This document shows, in pieces, positions 1 to 8,120 of a stretch of 28,932 nucleotides of DNA. Position 1 is the first letter of the stretch, and each line of letters opens with the position of its first letter. Origin of the DNA: Clostridium sp. GTDB taxonomy: Bacteria > Bacillota > Clostridia > Clostridiales > Clostridiaceae. The notes under the pieces were generated by a model, which saw nothing but the letters and a program-made list of their open reading frames with translations, did no database searches and was not told where the DNA came from. The position numbers and the translations under genes are program-made. Location of the stretch: positions 1 to 28,932 of the forward strand of contig NZ_JAHAIF010000034.1 of the NCBI RefSeq assembly GCF_018372875.1, in the 5' to 3' direction.

Positions 1-103
1 CTATAAATTTATTTGTCTATAGCGAGGCTGCAAATTTCCTATCTATTGTCAAGTATCTTTTATATTTAATTTTTATTTTTTCTTAAGTTGACGACATTGT
101 GCG

Positions 104-1422
104 TTCGGCGCGCCAAGCATTGATCCAGTAGTTCTAATAAAAATTGTTATGATTCAATATTTATTTGGAATTCCTTCAATGAGACAAACAATAAGAGAAA
201 TTGAAGTGAATATAGCTTATAGATAGTTTATTGGATATTCATTTACAGAAAGATACCTCACTTTTCTACTTTTAATAAAAACTATGAAAGAAGATTTAAG
301 AATACTAGTTTGTTTAATAATATATTTACTAAAATCCTAGAGCAAGCTAATAAACACGGTTTTATTAACTTATCTGAGGTGTACATAGATTCTACTCATA
401 TAAAAGCAAGTGCAAATAAGAAAAAGTATACTAAGCAAGAAATTGATGTTTAAGCAAAGAAGTATCAGGAACAATTAGATAAAGAAATAAATGAAGATAG
501 AATAAAACACGGTAAGAAACTTTTGAACAAAGAAAATAAGCCTACCGAAACGAAAGTTGCCACAGTAAGTAATACCGATCCAGATAGTGGTATGTTTTTT
601 AAAAGTTAAAAAGAGAAGTGTTTTGCTTATTCAGCGCATACAGCTTGCGATAAAAATAACTATATACTAGAGTTCGATATTACGAGTGGTAACATCCATG
701 ATAGTGTTGGTTTTATTGGACTATATGAAAAGTTAAAAGATAGATTTTCTACTGATGAAATCATAGCTATAGCTATGGATGCGGGGTATATTACACCGTA
801 TATTTGTAAACAACTATTTACTGATAATATCTTACCAGTACTTCATTATAAACGTCCTATGACTAAAGAAGGGGTCTTTAAAAAGCATGACTATGTTTTT
901 TATGAAGCCAACGATTGTTATATATGTCCTAATTTTAAAATATTAAAATATAGCACTACAAACCGAGATGGATACAGGGAATATAAATCAAATCCATGCG
1001 AATGTAGTAAGTGTCCTTATTTAGATAAATGTACTAATAGTAAAAATCATCAAAAGGTTATTACTCAACATATTTGGAAAGAGTTTGTTGATGAAGCAAA
1101 TCATCTTAGACATGACAAATATGTAAAATTTGTATATAAAGCTTGTAAAGAAACAATAGAACGGGTTTTTGCAGATGCTAAAGAAAAGCATGGTATGCGT
1201 TATACACATTTAAGAAGCTTGGCTAAAGTTACTATAGAGGTCACGCTTATTTATGCATGCATGAATTTGAAGAAGATGGCAAACCATCTGTGGAAAAAGC
1301 GTGGTAGCTATCGCTCCGATAGCCCACTCAATCACTCTCCTATAAAAATGTACAAATTAAGTTTAAGAATAATAGCAAAAAGCATTTTCTCTAATTTGGA
1401 GTATGTCAATAATTTTGTGTAA
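104..1422 (+). pseudogene. IS1182-family transposase remnant, 5'-truncated and multiply disrupted
   Basis: Joining frames gives an IS1182-type transposase. It begins at a PSIDPVVLIKIVMIQYLFG-like block (from about 113), followed by SMRQTIREIEVNIAYR, PHFSTFNKNYERRF, VYIDSTHIKASANKKK, a central AMDAGY block (about 775) and a Cys-rich CECSKCPYLDKC zinc-like segment. The C-terminal part ends at 1422. The usual N-terminal 70-90 residues are missing, because a stop lies in frame at 89-91. Further damage is a TAG at 224-226 where a Trp is expected, a one-base frameshift near 250-256, and TAA stops at 451-453 and 607-609. Only 775-1422 is still open (215 codons). The family call rests on motif recall and the catalytic residues were not aligned. 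The last codons overlap the left inverted arm of the neighbouring IS256-type element. Certainly inactive. Confidence 0.85.
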
Positions 1423-1429
1423 ACTTTAG
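1376..1429 (+). repeat. Left arm of 54-base imperfect inverted repeat
   Basis: This arm matches the reverse complement of 2811-2864 without gaps at 44 of 54 positions. The outer 23 bases (1376-1398) match at 21 of 23, better than the inner 31 bases (23 of 31). The arm also encodes the last codons of the IS1182-type remnant (KSIFSNLEYVNNFV, then TAA). Confidence 0.8.
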
Positions 1430-2841
1430 AAAAATATTTTTTATTGTAGGTTGTAAGTATACTTTATACATCCAACCTTATTTTTATATTTATAGAAAAT
1501 GTATGTAATAATATCTGTGATTTAATAAGAGTTTAAAATTTTAATTTAAAATAATTGGTCGTCTAAACGCCATTCGAAGAAGATAGAAAGCTGTGCTAAT
1601 ATTTGAGCCCATCCTCGAATAGATTGAGTCCAGTTTTTACCAATATCAATTGTAGCTAAATATAAGATTTTCATTAATGATTCATCATTTGGAAATATCA
1701 ATTTAGTTCTAGTTACTTTTCTCAATTGGCGATTATAACTTTCCATCGCATTGGTAGTATAGATAATCTTTCTTATTTCAGGTGGATACTTAAAAAATGT
1801 AGCTAGTTCATCCCAATTATTTCTCTAGGATTTTATAGCAATCAAGTATTTTTCACCCCATTTATCTTCTAACTTATCTAGCTGCGCTAACGCCTGTTCT
1901 TCAGTGCTGGCAGTATATACAAGTTTCAAGTCTGCATTAAATGCCTTTAAATCCTTATATGATAGATATTTACTTGAGTTTCTTATTTGATGGATTATGC
2001 ATTTTTGAATTTAAGTATTAGGATATACTGCTTTAATAGCTTCAGTAAATCCATTTAATCCATCTACAGATGTTATTAAAATATCTCTTACTCCTCGATT
2101 TTTTAATTCGTTAAGAACTAAAAGGCAATACTTTGATGACTCTGATGCACCTATCCAAATCCCAAGTACTTCTTTCTTACCTTGCATATTCACACCGATT
2201 GCTGCATAAGCAGCCTTAGAAACTACTGCATTATCTTTTCTAACCTTAAAGTGAATAGCATCCATAAATATAATAGGATACACTTCATCAAGAGGCCTAT
2301 TTTGCCATTCCTTAATCATAGGAATTACCTTGTCAGTTATATTAGATATAAGTGTCGGTGAAACATCCATACCGTAAATTTCATTAACTTGTGCTGCAAT
2401 ATCTCTTGTGCTCATTCCTTTAGAATACATGCCTATTATAGAGTTTTCTAAGTGCGATACATCCGTTTGGTGTTTCTTAACAATTTCAGGTTCAAATGAA
2501 CCTTCTCGATCCCTTGGAACATCTAAGTCAAAATAACCTAGATTAGATTTCATAGTCTTACTACTTTTTCCGTTACGACTGTTAGTAGTATTTTTGTTTT
2601 GATAATCATATTTAGAGCAACCAAGATGGTTATCCATCTCCGCTTCAAGCATTTGCTAAAGCAATTCTCCAAAGAGATCCTTTAAAACATTCTGAACATC
2701 ATCAGCTGTTTTCATATTTGGATTTGCTGCTATAATCCTTTTAATTTCTTCTTTTGAAAATGACATAGTCTGTGTCCTCCTCGTATAGATAATTTATTAT
2801 ACATTATCTTCTGAAGTTTACACAGACTATTTTACACTCTC
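1399..2841 (-). mobile_element. IS256-family insertion sequence, inactive
   Basis: One transposase pseudogene on the minus strand lies between terminal inverted repeats. The left repeat is 1399-1429 and the right repeat, read on the minus strand, is 2841-2811; they match at 23 of 31 positions, including the shared core TGTGTAAACTT. Ends with GAGAGTGTAAAA...TGTGTAAAC are typical of IS256-family elements. Homology between the two flanks continues outward for another 23 bases (see the repeat entries), so the true ends are uncertain. I could not identify a clean 8-9 bp target duplication. The element sits against the 3' end of an IS1182-type remnant on one side and the end of a glycosyltransferase gene on the other. 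Confidence 0.75.
1546..2766 (-). pseudogene. IS256-family (Mutator-like) transposase pseudogene with three in-frame stops
   Basis: Read from ATG at 2766 (preceded by GAGGAGG on the minus strand), the frame is MSFSKEEIKRIIAANPN..., continuing without frameshift to TAA at 1546-1548, about 406 codons and full family length. Three nonsense codons break it: 2656-2658 (TAG), 2011-2013 (TAA, after VYPNT) and 1825-1827 (TAG, where IKS-W-RNNWDEL is expected). IS256 hallmarks are visible: SRNGKSSKT, the NxxTDKV region, PIIFMDAIHFKVR (first Asp), ITSVDGLNGF (second Asp), CIIHQIRNS, the Glu region near KWGEKY, and TTNAMESYNRQLRK near the C-terminus. The three point nonsense mutations in an otherwise intact frame suggest decay by substitution rather than rearrangement. 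Not functional unless the stops are suppressed. Confidence 0.9.
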
Positions 2842-2864
2842 CTAATTTGAGAAAATGCTTTTTG
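2811..2864 (-). repeat. Right arm of 54-base imperfect inverted repeat
   Basis: This is the partner of 1376-1429. Its outer part, read on the minus strand as CAAAAAGCATTTTCTC, is almost identical to the left arm. In the frame used by the left arm the minus strand reads KSIFSN, then a stop. It therefore looks like a decayed copy of the same IS1182-type 3' end in opposite orientation. Confidence 0.8.
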
Positions 2865-2879
2865 TCTACAGTCTGAAAT

Positions 2880-2911
2880 AACTGGAAACTAAGTTTCCAG
2901 TTGTTTTTTTT
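2880..2911 (+). terminator. Rho-independent terminator overlapping the 3' end of the glycosyltransferase gene
   Basis: A 10-bp perfect stem (AACTGGAAAC / GTTTCCAGTT) with a TAA loop is followed by G and eight Ts on the plus strand. It would stop transcription leaving the insertion-sequence region. The minus-strand glycosyltransferase gene ends inside this stem (its TAG is at 2889-2891). On the minus strand the stem is followed only by ATTTCAG, a poor U-tract, so termination of that gene is probably weak. Confidence 0.7.
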
Positions 2912-4004
2912 CTATAAGATTATTAGCTAAATCTACTATTGCTTTAATTGAGTAAGTAGAAGATAATTCTTTCAAATTCTTTTTAGCATCAATTAAATGT
3001 TTAGGATTATCAATTAACATATCTATGAGATTGTTAATTTCCTTAACATTATTTATATAATATGCATATCCATTAGATGCTAAAAATTCAGTATTCTCCA
3101 TTTCTTGTCCAGGAATTGCAAAGGGAATTATTAAAGGAAGATTTTTTACTATTGCTTCACTTACTGTAAGTCCACCTGGTTTTGAAATTATTAAATCTGA
3201 ATATTCCATAAATGAAGCTATATCATTTGAAAAACCTAAAATATGAAGCTTCTTATTTATATAAGTGTGTTGGGATTTTTTTAATAAAGAGTATTTTAGT
3301 TTTTTATTTTTTCCACAAACAACAGTTATTCTTAATTTATGTTTATTATTTAAAAGCTCATCTAAGACATAGGATATATTTTTTAATCCCATACTGCCAC
3401 TCATTAATAATAAATTGAAGTATTCTTCATCTTTAATTTCTGGTATTGTTTCATCTCTTTCAAAGAAACTTTCTCGTATAGGTATACCGTAAGGAAAAAT
3501 CTTTGAAGAATCTATACCCTGTTTTATAAGGGAGTCTTTAGTAAATTGACTACCAGTTATATAGGCATCAACAGAGGGATGAACGTATGTATAGTGTGCT
3601 TTAAAATCAGTAACTACAGAGATAAATGGTATCTTCATACCCTTCTTCTTTAATCGAGATATTATATTAACAGTAAAAGGATGAGTACCAATTATTATAT
3701 CGGGTTTTTTATCTTCAATAAGTTTGGTTAGTTTTTTATCTGTTCCTTTAAAAACTAAAGGTAAAAACTTATATATAAATTTATGATCTGTTAATTTATA
3801 AGTCCAACCATATATCTTAGGAAATTTTGATGCAGATATTTCATAACCTTGAACTATAATATCATTTAAAAACTTATTATTACCTTCAAGGAAGTCATGC
3901 TTAATGCATGTAAAGCCTTCAGATTCAAAAGTTTCTAATAATGAATTTGCAGCTTGATTATGCCCCTGACCTGTAGAAGTAGTTAAGATTAAAACTTTTT
4001 TCAT
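2889..4004 (-). CDS. MGDG-synthase/UgtP-family glycosyltransferase (diacylglycerol glycosyltransferase-like)
   Basis: The 371-residue protein has the two-lobed GT-B layout of the GT28 MGDG-synthase/UgtP family. These enzymes transfer hexose from a UDP-sugar to diacylglycerol at the inner face of the membrane. The N-lobe starts with MKKVLILTTSTGQGHNQAA, carrying the G-x-G-H-xx-A acceptor-side motif (residues 12-18), and has THPF (107-110) and VVTDFKAH (130-137). The C-lobe has MSGSMG (201-206), LHILGFSNDI and the nucleotide-sugar motif SKPGGLTVSEA (274-284), then IPGQEMENTEFL. The start is ATG at 4002-4004, following GCGAGTG upstream. Sugar, acceptor and processivity cannot be told from sequence. 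It lies upstream of, and in the same direction as, rpmE but beyond that gene's terminator, so it is probably a separate unit. Confidence 0.85.
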   Translation of the reverse strand: MKKVLILTTSTGQGHNQAANSLLETFESEGFTCIKHDFLEGNNKFLNDIIVQGYEISASKFPKIYGWTYKLTDHKFIYKFLPLVFKGTDKKLTKLIEDKKPDIIIGTHPFTVNIISRLKKKGMKIPFISVVTDFKAHYTYVHPSVDAYITGSQFTKDSLIKQGIDSSKIFPYGIPIRESFFERDETIPEIKDEEYFNLLLMSGSMGLKNISYVLDELLNNKHKLRITVVCGKNKKLKYSLLKKSQHTYINKKLHILGFSNDIASFMEYSDLIISKPGGLTVSEAIVKNLPLIIPFAIPGQEMENTEFLASNGYAYYINNVKEINNLIDMLIDNPKHLIDAKKNLKELSSTYSIKAIVDLANNLIEKKQLET

Positions 4005-4090
4005 TTAATTCACTCGCTTTTATTATGTTATATAATTCCTAGATATAGTTTAACATGATTTATGTAAAAAATCTCAATGTTAAAGTAATT

Positions 4091-4131
4091 TTAAGAAAAA
4101 GAAAATGGGAAAGACTAGTAGTCTTTCCCAT
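4091..4131 (-). terminator. Rho-independent terminator of rpmE
   Basis: On the minus strand a 12-bp perfect stem (ATGGGAAAGACT / AGTCTTTCCCAT, at 4105-4131) with a 3-base loop is followed by TTTTCTTTTTCTT. It begins 7 bases after the rpmE stop codon and separates rpmE from the glycosyltransferase gene. Confidence 0.92.
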
Positions 4132-4137
4132 AATTTC

Positions 4138-4350
4138 TTACTTACCTTGGTTAAGGTTAAATCTCTTATTGAACTTGTCAACTCTTCCGCCGACGTTCAC
4201 AGCCTTTTGCTTACCAGTGAAGAATGGGTGGCATTTAGAGCATATTTCTACTTTAAGTTCATCTTTAACTGAACCTGTTGTAAAAGTATTTCCACATGCA
4301 CACTTAACCACAGCATCGTGGTGGTATTCAGGATGTATGCCTTCTCTCAT
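4138..4350 (-). CDS. rpmE: 50S ribosomal protein L31, zinc-binding type
   Basis: The 70-residue protein starts [17 protein letters not shown], the standard L31 opening. It has four cysteines: C17 and C19 (KCACG) and C37 and C40 (CSKCH), so it is the zinc-containing (C+) form rather than the zinc-independent paralogue. The C-terminal [11 protein letters not shown] segment, which lies at the subunit bridge in known ribosomes, is present. The start ATG (4348-4350) follows GAGGTG. It is transcribed alone: a strong promoter lies upstream, a terminator directly downstream, and a small leader hairpin sits between promoter and start. Confidence 0.97.
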   Translation of the reverse strand: MREGIHPEYHHDAVVKCACGNTFTTGSVKDELKVEICSKCHPFFTGKQKAVNVGGRVDKFNKRFNLNQGK

Positions 4351-4371
4351 TTATTTCACCTCTTTCGAAAT

Positions 4372-4390
4372 TGTCCACTAAATGTGAACA
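4372..4390 (-). promoter_or_regulatory. Hairpin in the rpmE leader
   Basis: In the rpmE transcript UGUUCAC and GUGGACA form a 7-bp stem (one G-U pair) with an AUUUA loop, between the predicted transcription start and the ribosome site. Several r-protein genes, including rpmE homologues, have structured leaders through which the protein represses itself. This could be such a site, but the structure is small and I did not test conservation. Confidence 0.4.
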
Positions 4391-4407
4391 TCTTAAATAA
4401 CTATTTG

Positions 4408-4436
4408 AGTATATCACAAGGCATATTTCGAGTCAA
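4408..4436 (-). promoter_or_regulatory. Sigma-A promoter of rpmE
   Basis: On the minus strand, TTGACT (4436-4431) and TATACT (4413-4408) are separated by exactly 17 bases. Each hexamer differs from consensus at one base. It drives a leader of about 50 bases into rpmE. Confidence 0.88.
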
Positions 4437-4459
4437 GAAGAGGTTATTTTTAAAAGTAC

Positions 4460-4488
4460 TTTTTAATCAATTTGTAAAATGATATAAT
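4460..4488 (+). promoter_or_regulatory. Possible promoter of tdk-prmC
   Basis: A consensus -10, TATAAT, is at 4483-4488, 36 bases before the tdk start. The -35 position (about 4460-4465) is only T-rich and matches the consensus poorly. Likely because the gene upstream is divergent, but the -35 is weak. Confidence 0.45.
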
Positions 4489-4524
4489 TTTTATAACCAA
4501 AGATAAGAGGAGAGATTATTTTAT

Positions 4525-5115
4525 ATGAGTAAGTTATATTTTAGATATGGTGCTATGAATTCAGGTAAATCAACTCATTTAATGCAGGTTGCCTATAACT
4601 ATAAAGAAAGAGGAATGAGAGTTTTATTAATCAAACCTTCTACTGATAAAAAGGGTGGAGATAGACTTGTTTCTAGATTAGGCGTTGAAGTAAAGGTTGA
4701 TATGATTGTAGATAAATATACGGATATTATTAGTGAAGTTAAGGAAAATATAGAGTTAAGTGGTAAGTTGGATTGTATATTGGTAGATGAGGTGCAATTT
4801 ATGAGAAAGCATCAAATAGATGAATTGTTTGAGATAGCTGTTACCTTAGAAATTCCAGTAATATGTTATGGATTAAGAACCGACTTTAAGATGGAAGGGT
4901 TTGAAGGAAGTGAAAGACTTCTTTTAATTGCTCATAGTATAGAAGAGATGAAAACTATATGTAAATGTGGGAATAAAGCTTTATTAAATGGTAGAAAGGT
5001 TAATGAAAAATTTGTTTTTTCAGGAGATCAAATAGCTATTGATACAGTAGATAATGTTGAATATGAATCCTTATGTGGACAATGCTACTATAAATATAAA
5101 AATGAAGAGAAGTAA
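4525..5115 (+). CDS. tdk: Thymidine kinase (type II)
   Basis: The 196-residue cytosolic enzyme phosphorylates thymidine with ATP to give dTMP. It has the tetrameric type II architecture. Walker A is GAMNSGKST (residues 9-17). VDEVQF (87-92) carries the catalytic Glu (E89) and the Mg-binding Asp. GLRTDF (116-121) and the thymidine-binding lasso near FVFSGDQIAI follow. A structural zinc site is formed by C146, C148, C184 and C187. The ATG at 4525 follows AGGAGAG. The stop (5113-5115) directly precedes the GTG of the next gene, so the two are translationally linked. In clostridia tdk commonly sits beside rpmE and prmC, as here. Confidence 0.96.
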   Translation: MSKLYFRYGAMNSGKSTHLMQVAYNYKERGMRVLLIKPSTDKKGGDRLVSRLGVEVKVDMIVDKYTDIISEVKENIELSGKLDCILVDEVQFMRKHQIDELFEIAVTLEIPVICYGLRTDFKMEGFEGSERLLLIAHSIEEMKTICKCGNKALLNGRKVNEKFVFSGDQIAIDTVDNVEYESLCGQCYYKYKNEEK

Positions 5116-6918
5116 GTGAGTGATAATATGAAAAGAAAAGATGTTGGTGGGCAAGCTGTTATTGAAGGAGTAATGATGAGAGGCTCTAGAGGAATGGCAA
5201 TAGCGGTAAGAAAAGAAGATGGAGAGATTGATGTAAAGGTTGAAAAAGTAGTACCATTAACTAAAAAATATAAGTTCTTAAATATTCCAATTATAAGAGG
5301 GATATTTGTATTGGTAGATTCCTTAAAAATAGGAATGGATTCTTTAAATCATTCAGCTTCATTTGTTAAAGAGGATGAAGATTATGAGCCAGAATCAAAA
5401 TTTGAAAAGCTGTTAGATAAGTTTGAAGGGTGGCTTAGAAAAAAATATGGGGAAAGAGCTGAAGATATAATTATGAGTATAACAATGGGAATAGCATTTT
5501 TACTTGCTATTGGATTGTTTATAGGATTACCTACAGCTATAGCAACTATATTTAAAGGATTTGGTATTTCACCAATATTATTAAATTTAATAGAAGCCGC
5601 TATAAGAATATCAATCTTGGTAATATATATATGGGGAATTGCAAAGTTAGATGATATGTACAGGGTATTTCAATATCATGGAGCAGAGCATAAAGCTATT
5701 TTCTGTTATGAGGCGGAAGAAGAGCTTACAGTTGAAAATGTAAAGAAGTTCTCAAGATTTCATCCAAGGTGTGGTACTAACTTTTTATTTTTAATTATGT
5801 TTGTAAGTGTATTTATTTTCTCATTTACAGGATGGGGAGGATTTTTACAGAGAATAATATTAAGAATATTATTGATACCAATTGTAGCTGGAATAACATA
5901 TGAAATTATAAAGTGGTTAGGTAAGAGTAATGGTGTTCTAGCTAGAATAATTTCTTATCCAGGAATAAAACTTCAAGGGTTAACAACAAGGGAGCCAGAT
6001 GATAAGCAAATAGAAGTTGCAATAGCATCACTAAAGGCGGCTGAAGGTATCGAAGATAAGGAAAAAACAATAGGTGAACTTTTAAACGAAGGGACTAAAA
6101 TACTAGGAGATGCTGATATAGATACATCTAGACTAGACTCACAATTATTACTTGGAAAAGTTTTAGAAAAGGATAAATTATATTTAATTACAAATTCTAC
6201 AGAGAAGGTATCAAATTCAAATAAGGTAAAATATTTTGATTTAATAAAGAAGCGTCAAAATAAAATGCCTGTTAGGTATATACTAGGAGAATGTGATTTT
6301 ATGGGGTTAGACTTTTATGTAGAAGAAGGAGTACTTATCCCAAGAAGTGATACTGAAGTACTAGTAGAAGAGGTTCTGAAATTAATTCCTATAAATAAAG
6401 AGTTAGAAGTATGTGATTTATGCTCTGGAAGTGGTGCAATTGGAATTTCACTAGCCCATTATAGACCTGACATTAAAGTTGATGAGATAGATTTATATCC
6501 AGTTCCAGAAAAGGTGACTAAAAAGAATATAATAAGGAATAATTTAGAAGATAGGGTAAGCTTTATAAAGAGTGATTTATTAGATGAAGTAATAAAAGTG
6601 AATAAAAGATATAATATTATTGTTTCAAATCCTCCTTATATAAAAGAAGAAGAAATAGAAACACTAATGGAAGACGTAAAGGATTATGAACCTAAAACTG
6701 CTTTAAGTGGTGGAGAAGATGGTCTTGTATTCTATAGAAAGATTGTAGAGCAAAGTAAAGAAACTTTATTAGAAGGTGGAATGCTTTGTTTTGAAATAGG
6801 ATATGACCAAGGTGAAAGTGTAAAAAACTTATTGGAAGAAAATGGATTTGTAGAGGTTAAGGTGGTAAAAGACTTAGCAGGATTAGATAGAGTAGTATTA
6901 GGAAAGTTTGCTTGTTGA
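5116..6918 (+). CDS. prmC: DUF1385 membrane domain fused to PrmC (release factor N5-glutamine methyltransferase)
   Basis: This is a 600-residue fusion. Residues about 8-300 are a DUF1385 membrane protein: it opens GGQAVIEGVMMRG (11-23), has HGAEHKAIFCYE (188-199) and FHPRCGTNFLF, and shows hydrophobic segments near 124-147, 152-175, 220-238 and 245-262. Residues about 315-600 are PrmC, which uses SAM to methylate the Gln of the GGQ motif in release factors. The SAM motif is DLCSGSGAIGISLA (434-447) and the catalytic NPPY is at 505-508. prfA, the likely substrate gene, is next downstream. The start GTG at 5116 abuts the tdk stop with GAAGAGA upstream; ATG at 5128 (MKRKDVGG) is an alternative that matches stand-alone DUF1385 proteins better. 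The DUF1385 function is unknown. I recall similar fusions in other clostridia, so fusion rather than misassembly is likely. Confidence 0.93.
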   Translation: MSDNMKRKDVGGQAVIEGVMMRGSRGMAIAVRKEDGEIDVKVEKVVPLTKKYKFLNIPIIRGIFVLVDSLKIGMDSLNHSASFVKEDEDYEPESKFEKLLDKFEGWLRKKYGERAEDIIMSITMGIAFLLAIGLFIGLPTAIATIFKGFGISPILLNLIEAAIRISILVIYIWGIAKLDDMYRVFQYHGAEHKAIFCYEAEEELTVENVKKFSRFHPRCGTNFLFLIMFVSVFIFSFTGWGGFLQRIILRILLIPIVAGITYEIIKWLGKSNGVLARIISYPGIKLQGLTTREPDDKQIEVAIASLKAAEGIEDKEKTIGELLNEGTKILGDADIDTSRLDSQLLLGKVLEKDKLYLITNSTEKVSNSNKVKYFDLIKKRQNKMPVRYILGECDFMGLDFYVEEGVLIPRSDTEVLVEEVLKLIPINKELEVCDLCSGSGAIGISLAHYRPDIKVDEIDLYPVPEKVTKKNIIRNNLEDRVSFIKSDLLDEVIKVNKRYNIIVSNPPYIKEEEIETLMEDVKDYEPKTALSGGEDGLVFYRKIVEQSKETLLEGGMLCFEIGYDQGESVKNLLEENGFVEVKVVKDLAGLDRVVLGKFAC

Positions 6919-6944
6919 AAATAGCGAAGATTATGTGATATAAT
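6915..6944 (+). promoter_or_regulatory. Sigma-A-like promoter of the prfA operon
   Basis: TTGAAA (6915-6920) and TATAAT (6939-6944) are 18 bases apart and overlap the prmC stop codon. They would give prfA and the genes behind it a start independent of tdk-prmC. Confidence 0.7.
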
Positions 6945-6980
6945 ACTAAAATGTGAAAAAATGAAGTACGGAGTGATATC

Positions 6981-8063
6981 ATGTTATTAGATAAATTAGC
7001 TTTCATAGAAAATAAGTATGATGAATTATCTGTAAAGATAAGTGATCCATCAATAATGGCCAATCAAAATGAATGGAGAAAGCTTTGTAAAGAGCATGCC
7101 GAGTTAGAAATAATAGTTAATGCATATAGAAATTATAAACAAGTTACTGAGGATCTAGAGGCTAATAAAGAGATGTTAGCAGAAGAAAATGATAAAGAAA
7201 TGAGAGAAATGCTTCAAGAAGAAATCTCTGATTTAACTACTAGAGAAGAAGAATTAGAAAGAGAAATTCAAATTTTATTATTACCTAAGGATCCTAATGA
7301 TGATAAGAACGTATTTGTTGAAATTAGAGGTGGTGCAGGTGGAGACGAAGCAGCTCTATTTGCAGCAAACTTATTTAGAATGTATACAAGATATGCAGAA
7401 AACAATAGATGGACTGTTGAATTAATGAGTGCTAATGAAACTGATATTGGTGGTTTCAAAGAAGTAGTATTCATGATTAAGGGTAACGGAGCATATTCAA
7501 AGCTTAAGTACGAAAGTGGAGTTCACAGAGTACAAAGAGTTCCAGATACTGAATCAAGTGGTAGAATTCATACATCAACTGCAACAGTTGCAGTTTTACC
7601 AGAAGTTGATGATGTAGAAATAGAAATTAATGAAAAAGACTTAAAGATAGACGTATTTAGAGCATCAGGAAACGGTGGACAATGCGTTAATACTACTGAC
7701 TCAGCTGTAAGAATGACTCACTTACCAACAGGTTTAGTAGTTTCATGTCAAGATGAAAAGTCTCAGTTAAAGAATAAAGAAAAAGCTTTAAAGATATTAA
7801 GAGCTAGACTTTATGAACAAGCAGAAGCAGAAAGAAATGCAGGCATTGCTGAAGATAGAAAGAGTCAAGTTGGTACAGGGGATAGAAGTGAAAGAATAAG
7901 AACTTATAATTATCCTCAAGGTAGAGTTACAGATCACAGAATAGGATTAACTCTTTATAAATTAGAGGCCTTCTTAAATGGTGATATAGATGAAGTGGTA
8001 AATGCACTTATAACTGCAGATCAAGCTGAAAAAATGAAACAAATGGGAAATACAGATATGTAA
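6981..8063 (+). CDS. prfA: Peptide chain release factor 1
   Basis: The 360-residue protein releases the peptide at UAA and UAG codons. The N-terminal part is a coiled helical domain (about 1-100). The tripeptide that distinguishes RF1 from RF2 is the P-x-T form (PDT, residues 188-190, in [10 protein letters not shown]). The peptidyl-transferase motif GGQ is at 232-234 within [18 protein letters not shown]; its Gln is the expected target of the PrmC encoded upstream. The ATG at 6981 follows CGGAGTG at a normal distance. It is first in a run of same-strand genes behind its own promoter. Complete and of normal length. Confidence 0.97.
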   Translation: MLLDKLAFIENKYDELSVKISDPSIMANQNEWRKLCKEHAELEIIVNAYRNYKQVTEDLEANKEMLAEENDKEMREMLQEEISDLTTREEELEREIQILLLPKDPNDDKNVFVEIRGGAGGDEAALFAANLFRMYTRYAENNRWTVELMSANETDIGGFKEVVFMIKGNGAYSKLKYESGVHRVQRVPDTESSGRIHTSTATVAVLPEVDDVEIEINEKDLKIDVFRASGNGGQCVNTTDSAVRMTHLPTGLVVSCQDEKSQLKNKEKALKILRARLYEQAEAERNAGIAEDRKSQVGTGDRSERIRTYNYPQGRVTDHRIGLTLYKLEAFLNGDIDEVVNALITADQAEKMKQMGNTDM

Positions 8064-8071
8064 TATCAAAG

Positions 8072-8102
8072 AAAGCCTTGCATTTAAAAATGTAGGGCTT
8101 TT
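8072..8102 (+). terminator. Hairpin after prfA, weak terminator or attenuator
   Basis: Twelve consecutive pairs (AAAGCCTTGCAT with ATGTAGGGCTTT, two G-U) close a TTAAAA loop. The run of Ts is short (TTTT, then ATGC), so readthrough into the next gene is likely. The hairpin covers an ATG at 8103, which argues that the next gene starts at 8121. Confidence 0.5.
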
Positions 8103-8120
8103 ATGCTAGTGGGGGAAGGT

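Noticed and set aside
4055..4381. 108-codon plus-strand frame across rpmE
   Set aside because: Antisense of rpmE and its terminator, without a ribosome site.
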